Assembly: GCA_022819585.1 (NCBI GenBank)
Contig: JAJEGY010000034.1
Location: 1 to 52,506, forward strand
DNA length: 52,506 bases
Direction of reading: 5' to 3'
From: Dehalococcoidia bacterium
GTDB lineage: Bacteria > Chloroflexota > Dehalococcoidia > Lucifugimonadales > Lucifugimonadaceae
Every line of letters starts with the position of its first letter. Position 1 is the stretch's first letter. The notes below the pieces were generated by a model. It saw only the letters and a list, made by a program, of their open reading frames with translations, searched no databases and was not told the DNA's origin. Below are positions 27,814 to 37,465 of the stretch, one piece after another. The position numbers and the translations under genes were made by a program.

Positions 27814-28191
27814 TTATTGAAGTCGAACGACTTCGGTCGCTTGGGACCAGAGTCCTTCAAGGTCGTAATAGGCGCGTGTTTCGCGGTTGAAGAGATGGAC
27901 GATGAAGCCCGGGAAATCGATGAGCATCCAACCGCCTGATCCGGAACCTTCGCGATTGTTGCGCCGCATTCCGAGTTCGCGTACACGTCGCTCAACATGG
28001 TCTGCCATCATCTCAATGTGACGCTCAGTCTCTCCGCTAGCTATTACAAAAAAGTCGGTGAAGTCGCTGACGTTGCGGGTGTCGAGGAGGACGACATCGG
28101 AACCGAGATTAGCAGATGCTTCTTCGAGTGCCGCCCGAGCTAGTTCTTCAATTGGGAGTTTGACGTTGGTTTCGGTAGTGGTTGTCGTCAT
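27814..28191 (-). CDS. rsfS: Ribosomal silencing factor RsfS
   Basis: Binds ribosomal protein uL14 and blocks subunit joining under low-nutrient conditions. The start at 28191 (MTTTTTETNVKLP) is chosen; frames extending to 28236 add residues with no family match. Core motifs are VVLLDTRNVSDFTDFFVIASGE, VERRVRELG, GGWMLIDFPGFIVHLF and RAYYDLEGLW. Length is 125 residues. It diverges from mnmA; the interval contains a small hairpin, ATCCT-GAAA-AGGAT, at 28269-28282. Confidence 0.95.
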   Translation of the reverse strand: MTTTTTETNVKLPIEELARAALEEASANLGSDVVLLDTRNVSDFTDFFVIASGETERHIEMMADHVERRVRELGMRRNNREGSGSGGWMLIDFPGFIVHLFNRETRAYYDLEGLWSQATEVVRLQ

Positions 28192-28335
28192 GCTAGGGAT
28201 TATATCGGGTAGGGATTTGAGCATATACCTGTACAAGGAAGAACGACAACCCTAAAGGGTGTGGTTTTATCCTGAAAAGGATGAGAATTCCCGTGGTTCT
28301 TGTACCAGCTACCTCCCTTTTGCTGTGCCCGAACG

Positions 28336-29493
28336 ATGATATTGCCGGTTATTCCCGTGACTGAAAAGAAAAAGCGCGCGCTTGTTGCCATGAGTGGCGG
28401 CGTCGACTCGTCTGTTGCCGCAGCGCTGTTGGCTCGAGAAGGATACGACGTGATCGGTGTCACGATGCGTCTATTCAACACGCCTTTTGAGGGAGCCGCG
28501 AAGTTGTCAAAGTCTTGCTGCTCCCTAGAAGATGTCGAGGATGCGCGGGCCACATGTCGGATTATCGGGGCGAAGCACTACTACATGAACTTCGAGAACG
28601 AGTTTAAAGAGCACGTCATTGACTATTTCGTCGGCGAATATAAGCAGGGGAGAACACCGCACCCATGCCTGGCTTGTAACGACCGATTGAAGTTCAGCTT
28701 CCTCATGGAGCGAGCCGAACTGATGGATGCAGACATCGTCGCGACGGGGCACTACGCCCAAGTCGGTACCGAAGACTCCGGGCGACGATCGCTCCTGCGT
28801 GGAGCCGATGCGATGAAAGACCAATCGTATGTGCTCTACAACTTGCGGCAAGACCAGTTGCAGAGATTGGCGTTTCCGATAGGCAGGTACAGCAAGGACG
28901 AGATACGAGAGATCGCTCGGAATGAGGGGTTGCCAGTCGCGGACAAGCCAGATTCACAAGATATCTGCTTCATTCCTACGGGGACCTATCGCGAGTTCGT
29001 TGAGCAGCGATTGGACGAGCCAAAGTCTGGCGTCGTTGTAGATGCCAATGGCAATGTATTGGCTGAACATGATGGCATCCACCAGTTCACCATTGGCCAG
29101 CGTAAAGGCTTGCCGATGATGGGTGGTACCAAGCGCCCGATCTACGTAACCTCAATTAACTCGAGGTCCGGGAAAATCACCGTTGGATCGGCCGATGGGC
29201 TTCTACGAACCGAGGTCTACGCTTCTGCGGTCAACTGGATTGAGGGGCTTCCGCCTACCGTCAGCAATCTAACCGCAAAGATCCGGTACCGTAGTCCAGA
29301 GGAACCAGCGTCCGTCGAGATGTTGTCGGACAACGTTGCAAAGGTGACGTTCAAGCAGCCGATGCGAGCCTGTACCCCTGGTCAAGCGATCGTGTTCTAC
29401 GACGATCAGAAGGTTCTAGGAGGCGGATTCATAGAGCTGGAATCTCCCCTGACCGACGCATGGACTGACGAAGCCGTCGCGATCGCCGCCTAA
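28336..29493 (+). CDS. mnmA: tRNA-specific 2-thiouridylase MnmA
   Basis: Thiolates U34 of tRNA-Lys, -Glu and -Gln. The start at ATG 28336 (MILPVIPVTEKKKRALVAMSGG) is preferred to a TTG twelve codons upstream. The PP-loop is AMSGGVDSSVAA; catalytic cysteines lie in PCLACNDRLKF and SQDICFIPTG; TGHYAQV and YVLYNLRQDQL are also typical. Length is 385 residues. A tRNA-Lys gene lies about 2.2 kb downstream, but its CTT anticodon is not the MnmA substrate. Confidence 0.97.
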   Translation: MILPVIPVTEKKKRALVAMSGGVDSSVAAALLAREGYDVIGVTMRLFNTPFEGAAKLSKSCCSLEDVEDARATCRIIGAKHYYMNFENEFKEHVIDYFVGEYKQGRTPHPCLACNDRLKFSFLMERAELMDADIVATGHYAQVGTEDSGRRSLLRGADAMKDQSYVLYNLRQDQLQRLAFPIGRYSKDEIREIARNEGLPVADKPDSQDICFIPTGTYREFVEQRLDEPKSGVVVDANGNVLAEHDGIHQFTIGQRKGLPMMGGTKRPIYVTSINSRSGKITVGSADGLLRTEVYASAVNWIEGLPPTVSNLTAKIRYRSPEEPASVEMLSDNVAKVTFKQPMRACTPGQAIVFYDDQKVLGGGFIELESPLTDAWTDEAVAIAA

Positions 29494-29550
29494 GAGTTTT
29501 CGCCATCGCTTCGGTAGCTAACGCCCTAATTGGCGTATTCTGGTTGCGTC

Positions 29551-30618
29551 ATGACGTCACGAGCAATTGGGAAAACGCGCCCAACGTTCAAGTTTGAGGC
29601 CGAGTATCGTGATGCTGGTTTTCGAGCAATAGCTGGCATAGACGAAGCAGGACGCGGCGCTCTTGCGGGGCCTGTAGTAGCGGCGGCAGTAGTGCTGCCG
29701 GTCAACGTACCGCATGAGATCGCCGAGTCAATTAACGATTCAAAGCAACTCACCGCCAAACAACGAGTTGAAGCCTATGAAATGATCCGAGATACGTCGG
29801 TTTCCTCAGGAGTTGGCATCGTTGATGCAGACCGAATTGACGGGATAGGGATCGTCCCTGCGACCAAGTTGGCGATGCGGAAGGCGGTCAAGGCAAACGA
29901 CAAACGGGTCGATTTCCTGTTGATCGATGCGGTGGAACGCATCGGTATGGCTACACCTTCGAGATCGATCATCAAGGGCGATTCACAATCTCTGTCGATC
30001 GCAGCTGCTTCGATCGTCGCCAAAGTGACGCGTGATCGCATCATGTCGAATGATATGGACCCTAAGTTCCCCGGTTATGGGTTTTCGAAGCACAAGGGAT
30101 ACGGCACGGCTGCACACATGCAAGCTCTCGACGAATTTGGTCCGAGCCCGATCCACCGACAGTCATTCAAACCTATAGCGCGATTGATTGCAGACGCCTC
30201 GTGGGACGCGCTTGGAACCACCATGGCGGAGAATATCGCTGGTCGACATACGTTGAACCTTGGCGACAATTTAGGGCGGAATGGGGAAGATGCAGCGGTT
30301 GATCATGTTATGTCGCTGGGATATCGCATCCTTGAACGGAACTTCAAGACGCGGGTAGGGGAGATCGACATCATCGCTCGCGATGGCGAAGATCTAGTGT
30401 TCATTGAGGTGAAGTCTCGAAACTCTACGCGGATGGGTTCAATCCGCGAAAGCGTCACGCCAGGAAAACTGCGTCGGCTTGAAAACGTGGCCGTCTCTTA
30501 TCTAGCCTCTGAAGTCGGTACCGAGGATGTCAATTGGCGGATCGACTTCCTAGGAGTCACTCGCTCAGTTGGCGGCGAATCGTTGCACTTCGATCTAGTT
30601 CGAAATGTGCACTATTGA
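29551..30618 (+). CDS. Fused ribonuclease HII and YraN (UPF0102) nuclease-like protein
   Basis: A 355-residue two-domain protein. Residues 1 to about 225 are RNase HII, which nicks RNA in RNA-DNA hybrids: [15 protein letters not shown] (Asp31, Glu32), [38 protein letters not shown] and [12 protein letters not shown]. After a short linker, residues about 238-355 are a complete YraN/UPF0102 domain with a PD-(D/E)XK-like core: [38 protein letters not shown] and [10 protein letters not shown]. In many bacteria rnhB and yraN are neighbouring separate genes; here they share one frame with no stop. The ATG at 29551 is chosen over a TTG seven codons upstream. The YraN function is not firmly known; the fusion suggests joint action on RNA-containing DNA or branched substrates. 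Confidence 0.92.
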   Translation: MTSRAIGKTRPTFKFEAEYRDAGFRAIAGIDEAGRGALAGPVVAAAVVLPVNVPHEIAESINDSKQLTAKQRVEAYEMIRDTSVSSGVGIVDADRIDGIGIVPATKLAMRKAVKANDKRVDFLLIDAVERIGMATPSRSIIKGDSQSLSIAAASIVAKVTRDRIMSNDMDPKFPGYGFSKHKGYGTAAHMQALDEFGPSPIHRQSFKPIARLIADASWDALGTTMAENIAGRHTLNLGDNLGRNGEDAAVDHVMSLGYRILERNFKTRVGEIDIIARDGEDLVFIEVKSRNSTRMGSIRESVTPGKLRRLENVAVSYLASEVGTEDVNWRIDFLGVTRSVGGESLHFDLVRNVHY

Positions 30619-30630
30619 CGCGGTCTGCTA

Positions 30631-31575
30631 TCAAAAGACCGCAATCGGGTTGACTGGCGATCCCGTTACGGTTGGCAACCTGAGAGGAAGTATGTTGATC
30701 AGGAATTCCCATCTTCCACGCTCCTCGCACGCAACCGCGAGATCATCTAGCCAAGCGTTATCTAGGATCCACAGTCCCATACCAACTATGCCGACTTGAT
30801 GAACGGGATTGCTGAAGCGTTCATACGGAGACGGTTGGACATCGTTGCCAGTGTCTGATCCCATTACGGCGACGCCGCGGTCGTGCATGAACGGCAATAT
30901 CTCGGGTTTAGGCCCCGATGATCCGGCTACATAGGCATCAACAGGACCCAGTTCTTCGCGCATGCCCAGTTGCCCAGTGCGGAGCAAAAGGACATCGCCT
31001 TGTTGAACCTTGAATCCACACCGTTCTTCGGCTGCGGCTATGTCGTCGAGTCCGACACCGTCGCCGCGCTCGATGTAACGCTGTCCTCGCAACATCGGCG
31101 CATCGACTAACACCCCACGCGTGATGATCCCACCCACCGCGGCGGTAACGTCAAGTTCCGTCGCCCCATCGGCCACCGTGACCACAGAAGACGGTCGTCC
31201 GCCGTAAGCCTTGCCATCCCAAAAGAAATGCGCGAGAGAGTCGATGTGAGTGACGGTGTGACCATGGAAAACCAACCCGAAATAGTCGATCGCGACCTGA
31301 CGATCGGGGCCTTCGCCCGGACGGAAGATGTCGCCTGACCCAATCATGTAATGTTGCGGCGGTCGTGGGACATCAACAGCCGCCTCAAACCCGACAGCCC
31401 TCGCGCAGGATACGGTATTGCCTTCCTGGACGAGGGACAGCGCGTCTTTAGTTGATTTCTGACTTAAGTGGTTAAGTGTTCCTCGCTCATCATCTGCACC
31501 CCATCGTCCCCAGTTATTGAGGTCGCTGTGAAGCCACTTGAGGAGATCGTCTTGAGAAGGAGGAGTTGTGGGCAT
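30631..31575 (-). CDS. Cyclase-family (kynurenine-formamidase-like) hydrolase
   Basis: Metal-dependent hydrolase of the cyclase family (PF04199 type), 314 residues from ATG 31575. The metal-binding signature of the form HxxTHxDxxxH is present in FHGHTVTHIDSLAHFFWDG. Further typical motifs are RGVLVDAPML, GDVLLLRTG and GVAVMGSDTGNDVQP. Members hydrolyse N-formylkynurenine, cyclic amides or isatin; the substrate here is unknown. It is convergent with the RNase HII-YraN gene, with a 12-base gap. Confidence 0.88.
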   Translation of the reverse strand: MPTTPPSQDDLLKWLHSDLNNWGRWGADDERGTLNHLSQKSTKDALSLVQEGNTVSCARAVGFEAAVDVPRPPQHYMIGSGDIFRPGEGPDRQVAIDYFGLVFHGHTVTHIDSLAHFFWDGKAYGGRPSSVVTVADGATELDVTAAVGGIITRGVLVDAPMLRGQRYIERGDGVGLDDIAAAEERCGFKVQQGDVLLLRTGQLGMREELGPVDAYVAGSSGPKPEILPFMHDRGVAVMGSDTGNDVQPSPYERFSNPVHQVGIVGMGLWILDNAWLDDLAVACEERGRWEFLINILPLRLPTVTGSPVNPIAVF

Positions 31576-31679
31576 GGCTATTGGCAATCCGATTAAGTGG
31601 GTCCTTGTGTGCGCGAGAGATTATAGCCTGCGAAGCCCAATCGCAGTTACGCCCGTTCGTGCAAGTTAGAATCACGGAT

Positions 31680-31755
31680 GGCGCGCTAGCTCAATTGGCA
31701 GAGCAAGTGACTCTTAATCACTAGGTTCGGGGTTCGAGTCCCCGGCGCGTCACCA
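31680..31755 (+). tRNA. tRNA-Lys (anticodon CTT)
   Basis: The full cloverleaf can be folded by hand: acceptor GGCGCGC (31680-31686) with GCGCGTC (31745-31751, one G-U pair); D-arm GCTC/GAGC; anticodon stem AGTGA/TCACT with loop CTCTTAA, anticodon CTT at 31713-31715; variable loop AGGTT; T-arm CGGGG/CCCCG with TTCGAGT loop. Discriminator A and an encoded CCA end follow. The gene lies at the boundary between conserved housekeeping genes and the accessory surface-protein locus. Confidence 0.97.
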
Positions 31756-32110
31756 GTGCTACACTCGCGCGTTGAATTTGATAAGAAAGCGCGAGCAATT
31801 GGCAAACCGTTAACCCGGAAAACTAGGGAAGACTTTTCTTGACGGATTGTATGCCGTCGTTGCCTTGCCCGATGGTCGTACCAACAGTTCCCGCATACCA
31901 GTATGGTTGCCGGTTCTTTTTCGGCGAAAGTGAGGCGCAAAATACCTCTGGAGGTCTGCGTTCGACAGTTGGTTCCACGCAGCCAATTTGACAACTTCTG
32001 ATGAAGTCAGGGTAGCCATCGTCTAAGTCGGCAAGCCCCAGTTTAACCTCCCGTCCTGATCTGACGAAACGGCGCAGACTACCACCACGTTCCGCCGATT
32101 TCTGAGACAC
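31756..32110. other. Intergenic stretch between tRNA-Lys and protein A
   Basis: I see no convincing gene. Short minus-strand frames exist, one of which only reads through the tRNA and gives the known artefact peptide APGTRTPNLVIKSHL. Just downstream of the tRNA a hairpin CTCGCGC (31764-31770) / GCGCGAG (31789-31795) with an 18-base loop is visible; no T-tract follows, so its role in ending the tRNA transcript is uncertain. I found no integrase remnant or copy of the tRNA 3' end by eye. Confidence 0.45.
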
Positions 32111-35100
32111 CTACGGGTTCGGACCGGGGATCACCGTTGAAAGTGCAGATGTGAGCTTCCTGCCGTCACCAGCGCAGAGCGCACTCGTGACGCTGCAATC
32201 GGTCGTCGCCGGAAGCTCGATCGTCACCGTGCCATTAGACGACGGAGTGACCGTGATCTCCCATCGGATGTTCTTGCCCCTCTCGAGCCGTCGGACATGC
32301 GACACCTCGCCGCCGCTGACCGTGAAAGCGTGGTCCCATAGCGTCCGGTAGCTCAGGGTGAAGTGCTCGCTGAACCTAAGCTCGAAGGTGAATTCGGAAC
32401 TATCGTGCGAACTCGGCGCGGCGTGAATCGTTGCGGTCAGCAATGGTCCAGCCACTTCCGACGTCGCCGCACTCGTCAGCGCCTCGGGATTGCCCGAATC
32501 GTCGGTGAATGACACCCGCACCTTGATCAACGATCCCTTTTCCGCGTCGGTAAGGATGTAGGTGCTCGACGAAGCCCCGCTTATCTGCGCGGCCCCCGCG
32601 AACCATTCGTAGGTGTACGCGACGTTGGTGAGACCGTCGGCGTCGGTGATGTTTGAAGTCACCGCCGTCAGCGTCTCACCAACCCGCGCCGTGCCACTGA
32701 TCGTCGGCGCACCGGCCGCTGGACGATTCGCCCGAGCCGAAACCGCTCCGGTCGCCACACTCGTCAGAACTTCGGCATTGCTCGCGTCGTCGGTGAACGA
32801 AACCCGAACCTTGATCGCCTTGTTCAACTCACTATCGGTCACCGTGTAGCTCGAACCCGTAGCATTGGCGATCTCGACATCGTCAGCCAACCACTGGTAG
32901 CTGTACGAAACACCCGTCAAGCCGTCCGCGTCTGTGATCCCCGACGTCACCGCTGTCAGCGTCTCGCCTACCTGAGCCGTGCCGCTGATCGACGGACCGC
33001 CCGCGGCCGCAGAGTTCTGCGTAACCTGGGTCTGCACGGTCGAACCAGGCACCTCAATCGAAAGCGCAGTCGAGAGCTTCCTACCGTCACCTGTGCAGAT
33101 CGCACCAGTCGCTTCGCAGTCGGTCGTCGCCGGAAGCTCGATCGTCACCGTGCCATTGGATGACGGACTGACCAACATAGCCCACCGCACGTTCTTACCT
33201 GGAACCTTCCGGGTGGCGTTCACTACTTCAGCGCCGGTAACCGTGAACGCCGTGTCACGGAGGGTCTTATAGCTCAGGGCGAAGTGCTCGCTGAACCGAA
33301 GCTCAAAGGTGAAGTCCGACCCGCCGTGCGAACTCGGCGCGTTGTGAATCGTCGCTGTCAGCGCAGGTCCTTCCACTGCCGAAGTCGCCGCGCTTGTCTG
33401 CGCCTCGGGGTTGCCCGAATCGTCGTTGAACGACACCCGCACTGTGATCGGTGATCCCTTCTCCGCATCGGTCAAGACGTAGGTGCTGGCCGAAGCCCCG
33501 CTTATCTGCGAACTCCCCGCAAACCACTCGTAGGTGTAAGACACATTGTCCAGGCCATCGGCATCGGTGATGCCCGTCGTCACCGCCGTCAGCATCTCGC
33601 CGACTCGCGGCGTGCCGTTGATCGTCGGCACACCCGCAGCCGGACTGTTCGCCGGAGCCGAAACCGCTGCCGTGGCCGTGCTCGTCAATACCTCGGCGTT
33701 GCTCGCATCGTCTGAGAACGACACCCGAACTTTGATCGCCTTGTTCAACTCGGAAGTTGTAAGCGTGTAGCTCGATCCCGTCGCATTGGCGATCTCAACA
33801 TCGTCTGCCAGCCACTGGTAGCTATACGAAACTCCCGTCAGTCCATCGGCGTCCGTGATACCCGACGTTACCGCCGTCAGCGTCTCGTTGACCCGCGCCG
33901 GACCGCTGATCGTCGGACCGCCGGCCGCCGGCGTGTTCTGCGGTGGCGGACCTGGTATCTCCGTCGGCGAAACTGCCTGGAGCTTCCTTCCGTCATCCGT
34001 GCAGATCGCCCCTGTAGCGGTGCAGCTAGTCGTCGCCGGCAACGAAATCGTCACTGCGCCGTCAGACGACGGGCTGATCGTGATCTCCCACCGCATGTTC
34101 TTGCCCCGCTCCAGCCGCCGCACATAATGCACATCCCCGCCGTTCACCGTGAACGCGTGGTCGCGCAGCGTCCGGTAGCTGAAGTACCGCTTTGGCTTCT
34201 CACTGAACCGCAACTCGAACTTGAAATTCGTCCCATCGTGCGCCGTGGGCGCGTTAAGGATCGACGCAGTAAACGCCGCTGGCACCGTCGCCGTCGCCCC
34301 GCTCGTCGACTCCTCAGGATTACTCGCGTCATCCGTAAACGACACCCGAACTTTGATCCTCTTGCCAACATCGGAAACCGCAATCGTGTAGCTCGATCCC
34401 GTCGCGTTCGCAATCTCAACGTCATCTGCCAACCACTGGTAGCTGTACGAAACACCCGACAACCCATCGGCGTCAGTGATAGCCGAAGTCACCGCCGCGA
34501 GCGTCTCCCCCACGTGCGCAGTCCCGTTGATCGACGGCGAACCTGACGCCGCTCTGTTGGCGCGTGCCAAAACTGTCCCGGTAGCCGCACTCGTCAAGAC
34601 CTCGGAATTGCTCGCGTCGTCAGTGAATGACACCCGTACTTTGATCGTTTTGCCCAATTCGGATGCCGTCACCAAGTAACTCGATCCCGTCGCGTTCGTA
34701 ATCTCAACATCGTCGGCAAGCCACTGGTGGGCAAAGGTAACGTTCTCCAGACCGTCGGCATCGGTAATGCCCGTCGTGCTCGCCGTCAGCCTCTCACCCA
34801 CCTGCGCCGTGCCACTTATCGTCGGCGAACCCGCCGCCGCCGAGTTCTGACGCGCCGTGCTCGTCTGCGGAGTCACGCTGGCCGTCGCCGCACTCGTCAA
34901 CGCCTCCGAGTGATACGCGTCATCGGTGAACGACACACGCACCTTGATCGTCTTGTCCAAATCGTCGGTGACCACGGTGTAGCTCGAACCGGTGGCGTTG
35001 GCAATCTCAACATCGTCCGCAAGCCACTGGTACGCAAACGTCACATTCTCCAGCCCGTCGGCATCGGTGATGCCCGTCGTCACCGCCGTCAGTGTCGCAC

Positions 35101-37465
35101 CTATCTCCGCCGTACCGTTGATCGTCGGAACACCAGCCGCAGGTTGGTTCGGATTTGCAACCGGATAGCTCTCCTCGCTCGTCGCCACTCTCCCCTGCGC
35201 CAGTCGATCGGAGTAAGTAGCCCTCGCCTTCAGCCGCCTGCCAAGGTCGGCTTGAACCGGCCGATACCTATTTGACGTGGCACCCGAAATCTCCGTGAAA
35301 GTGTCGGAATCGCCCGCACCAGATCGCAGCCAACGCCAGACCACCGGATTATTGCTGCTCGTAAAGATCCCATCGTCGTCCGTCAACGTGGCTGTCACTC
35401 GGTGCCCGATCACCGGCGGGTTCGACGAAAGTGTCACCACACCAGGGTCATTCACGTTGACAACGTTGATCTCTACATCTACTGAGTCGTCCATCGTCGG
35501 CGGATCTTCAGCGTTACCCGAACTGTCCTTGCCGTCGGTCACGCTGACCGTGATCGAATACCTCTGCTTGGTCTCGTAATCGAGAGAATCATCGGATTTG
35601 ACTTCGATGTCCCCATTATTCGTATCAAAGTCGAAGGCGTTGGCGAACGCGTTAACGTCGGTTCCACCCACAAAGAACGAGAGCGGGTCGTTGTTGGGGT
35701 CCGTAGCCTCAAAACCCGTGACGGGAGTTTGGCCTCCCGAGTTCTCATTCACTCTGACGTTGACGGATTTGCGGGTGTTCGTAAACGTCGGGTCGTTCGA
35801 GACGCTTCTACCTCCATTGCTCGAACGCTGCTGCGTTCCCGACTCTTGCTGCTCTGACGACGCCGCAACAGTGGTGTTCGCCATGTAGCTGAACGCAGAC
35901 TTCGTGCAATCGCCGAATGCTCTAAGAAGACGTCCATCACCAAATCTCGAAAATTCATCCACAAGATCGTCACCGTCAATGTCTCTCAACGTGTAAATGT
36001 ACGGGCATTCCTTGTCGATGTATAAAACTTCGACTCCGATGTACTTCCCCACGTCCGCTGTTACTGGCGTGTACCGACCCTCAGTTAGGCTTCCAAGAGC
36101 AACTACATTCACCATACCTGTTTCGAAGAGCAGCTCGTTTGTTTGGGGATCAGTCGCCTGAGTGCCGTCTACGAGAAGCACTGGCACATCGCCAAATTCA
36201 AACCGTCTTGCCACAAAAAGAACACTCCTGAGAACACCGTCGGGATCCACAGCTGTCGCCTTAAACTCGGTGCCCACCGTGGGCGTCGTTATCTCAGTCG
36301 CCCGATTACCCGAGAACTCTTCGAACTTCACCCTCCCCGCTTCATCTACGTTGTTGACCCTGATCGTGATTGACCTCGAATCGTCGATCGTCGGATCAGA
36401 CTCCACCGCGCCCGTATCATCCTTTCCGTCCGTGACCGATACGTTCAGGTTGTACGTGTGGAACGCTAGAGGCGCCGCGTGTCCGGAATCCGTCTCCTCG
36501 AAATTGACCCTCACACCCCGCTTCACAGAGATATCGCCGTTGGAAGTATTAAACGAGAACAACCGGTCGAACTTTCGCCTGTCTCGTCCCGTAAGCGTGT
36601 AGGTGAGAGTGTCGCCGTCTCCATCATAACCCCGCACATTAGCGAAAACCGTCCCTCCAGGGGTGTTCTCATCAACTGAGATCTCGGTGTCGGGATCCCG
36701 ACCTCTGCCACACTCACGGGCCAAAAGCACCGGAGGCGAATTCGCCTTCTCGTCAGGGGTCGTATACAACCCCATGCTCAACGACCAATCGTGGTAAAAA
36801 CCGTCGTAGTACCACGCGTCCATCGGGATGCGCCTGACGCCATAGTAGTAAGTCTGCGTCCGCCACCACGTGCCGGACAATTCCCAGCCTGACTCACCTC
36901 CATCGTCAACACTGGAATGACCGTCACGATTCGCCAGCGCTAATCGGAACGTGCCAGCGTTGCTCGGACGCTCCAACACCACCCAGTACCTGCTGTACGC
37001 CCTTAGAAAGATCCCGCCGCTACTCGTAAAGTCCTCCGCGGTATTGATGTTCCCGTCGAGAGTAGGTGTCGTCAACGTCCCCACCCGATGACCCGGCTCT
37101 GCGCCATCGAAGATGGCTCCTTCAAAACCCATGGATTGGGTTAGCTGGTTGGCGTGGATCGACACCGTCGGCATCCCGTCGGAAGGAACGGAAACCGCCT
37201 GCGTCCACAGGCGCAGCTTCTTCAGCGTCACGTCCTGAGAACCAGTGCAGAATGGCTGCGCCCACTTGGTCCAATCGCTCACCGACAACGGAGCGTAAAA
37301 TCCGCCATGGCTCAGCGTGTTCAGCCGCACCGTTTCCGTCGACTGCGCCCCAACACCTGCCTCTACCGCGACCATCGACAACAAACCCAACACAGCGATC
37401 ACGAACAGACCCGCGAGGGGAACCGCGGGAACTTCGATTAGCTTGCGCAAGTAATTCGTACGCAT
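32111..37465 (-). CDS. Giant exported repeat protein A (cadherin-like and Ig-like repeats)
   Basis: Surface or secreted protein of about 1784 residues. The start at 37465 gives MRTNYLRKLIEV followed by a long hydrophobic segment ending GVGAQS, a signal peptide; an ATG at 37501 (MDGVDIRRG) is also possible. After it comes a beta-rich N-terminal domain (about 200 residues) with a layout like that at the start of protein C. Two cadherin-like repeats follow (SVDENTPGGTVFANVRGYDG and VNVRVNENSGGQTPVTGFEA; SVTDGKD motifs), then a divergent Ig-like domain and seven Ig-like repeats of about 95 residues with the consensus ITDADGL...YQWLADDVEIANATGSSY. Three copies of a separate 110-residue domain with a conserved Cys pair (ending DGRKL) interrupt them in the order 3-d-2-d-2-d. 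The protein ends GPNP with no anchor motif. Adhesion is the likely role, by inference. Confidence 0.85.
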   Translation of the reverse strand: MRTNYLRKLIEVPAVPLAGLFVIAVLGLLSMVAVEAGVGAQSTETVRLNTLSHGGFYAPLSVSDWTKWAQPFCTGSQDVTLKKLRLWTQAVSVPSDGMPTVSIHANQLTQSMGFEGAIFDGAEPGHRVGTLTTPTLDGNINTAEDFTSSGGIFLRAYSRYWVVLERPSNAGTFRLALANRDGHSSVDDGGESGWELSGTWWRTQTYYYGVRRIPMDAWYYDGFYHDWSLSMGLYTTPDEKANSPPVLLARECGRGRDPDTEISVDENTPGGTVFANVRGYDGDGDTLTYTLTGRDRRKFDRLFSFNTSNGDISVKRGVRVNFEETDSGHAAPLAFHTYNLNVSVTDGKDDTGAVESDPTIDDSRSITIRVNNVDEAGRVKFEEFSGNRATEITTPTVGTEFKATAVDPDGVLRSVLFVARRFEFGDVPVLLVDGTQATDPQTNELLFETGMVNVVALGSLTEGRYTPVTADVGKYIGVEVLYIDKECPYIYTLRDIDGDDLVDEFSRFGDGRLLRAFGDCTKSAFSYMANTTVAASSEQQESGTQQRSSNGGRSVSNDPTFTNTRKSVNVRVNENSGGQTPVTGFEATDPNNDPLSFFVGGTDVNAFANAFDFDTNNGDIEVKSDDSLDYETKQRYSITVSVTDGKDSSGNAEDPPTMDDSVDVEINVVNVNDPGVVTLSSNPPVIGHRVTATLTDDDGIFTSSNNPVVWRWLRSGAGDSDTFTEISGATSNRYRPVQADLGRRLKARATYSDRLAQGRVATSEESYPVANPNQPAAGVPTINGTAEIGATLTAVTTGITDADGLENVTFAYQWLADDVEIANATGSSYTVVTDDLDKTIKVRVSFTDDAYHSEALTSAATASVTPQTSTARQNSAAAGSPTISGTAQVGERLTASTTGITDADGLENVTFAHQWLADDVEITNATGSSYLVTASELGKTIKVRVSFTDDASNSEVLTSAATGTVLARANRAASGSPSINGTAHVGETLAAVTSAITDADGLSGVSYSYQWLADDVEIANATGSSYTIAVSDVGKRIKVRVSFTDDASNPEESTSGATATVPAAFTASILNAPTAHDGTNFKFELRFSEKPKRYFSYRTLRDHAFTVNGGDVHYVRRLERGKNMRWEITISPSSDGAVTISLPATTSCTATGAICTDDGRKLQAVSPTEIPGPPPQNTPAAGGPTISGPARVNETLTAVTSGITDADGLTGVSYSYQWLADDVEIANATGSSYTLTTSELNKAIKVRVSFSDDASNAEVLTSTATAAVSAPANSPAAGVPTINGTPRVGEMLTAVTTGITDADGLDNVSYTYEWFAGSSQISGASASTYVLTDAEKGSPITVRVSFNDDSGNPEAQTSAATSAVEGPALTATIHNAPSSHGGSDFTFELRFSEHFALSYKTLRDTAFTVTGAEVVNATRKVPGKNVRWAMLVSPSSNGTVTIELPATTDCEATGAICTGDGRKLSTALSIEVPGSTVQTQVTQNSAAAGGPSISGTAQVGETLTAVTSGITDADGLTGVSYSYQWLADDVEIANATGSSYTVTDSELNKAIKVRVSFTDDASNAEVLTSVATGAVSARANRPAAGAPTISGTARVGETLTAVTSNITDADGLTNVAYTYEWFAGAAQISGASSSTYILTDAEKGSLIKVRVSFTDDSGNPEALTSAATSEVAGPLLTATIHAAPSSHDSSEFTFELRFSEHFTLSYRTLWDHAFTVSGGEVSHVRRLERGKNIRWEITVTPSSNGTVTIELPATTDCSVTSALCAGDGRKLTSALSTVIPGPNP
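32114..33930 (-). repeat. Direct repeat of a ~0.9-kb superunit inside protein A
   Basis: Two consecutive superunits, roughly 32114-33013 and 33050-33930, each encode two Ig-like repeats (a YQWLADD type followed by a YEWFAG type) plus one Cys-pair domain. They are co-linear and similar at nucleotide level, implying internal duplication. Further YQWLADD repeats continue to about 35150. Such repeats can change in number by recombination and are prone to assembly collapse. Confidence 0.75.

Noticed and set aside
31686..31994. Minus-strand open frame ending in a peptide of the APGTRTPNLVIKSHL type
   Set aside because: It is antisense read-through of the tRNA-Lys gene, a well-known spurious protein pattern.
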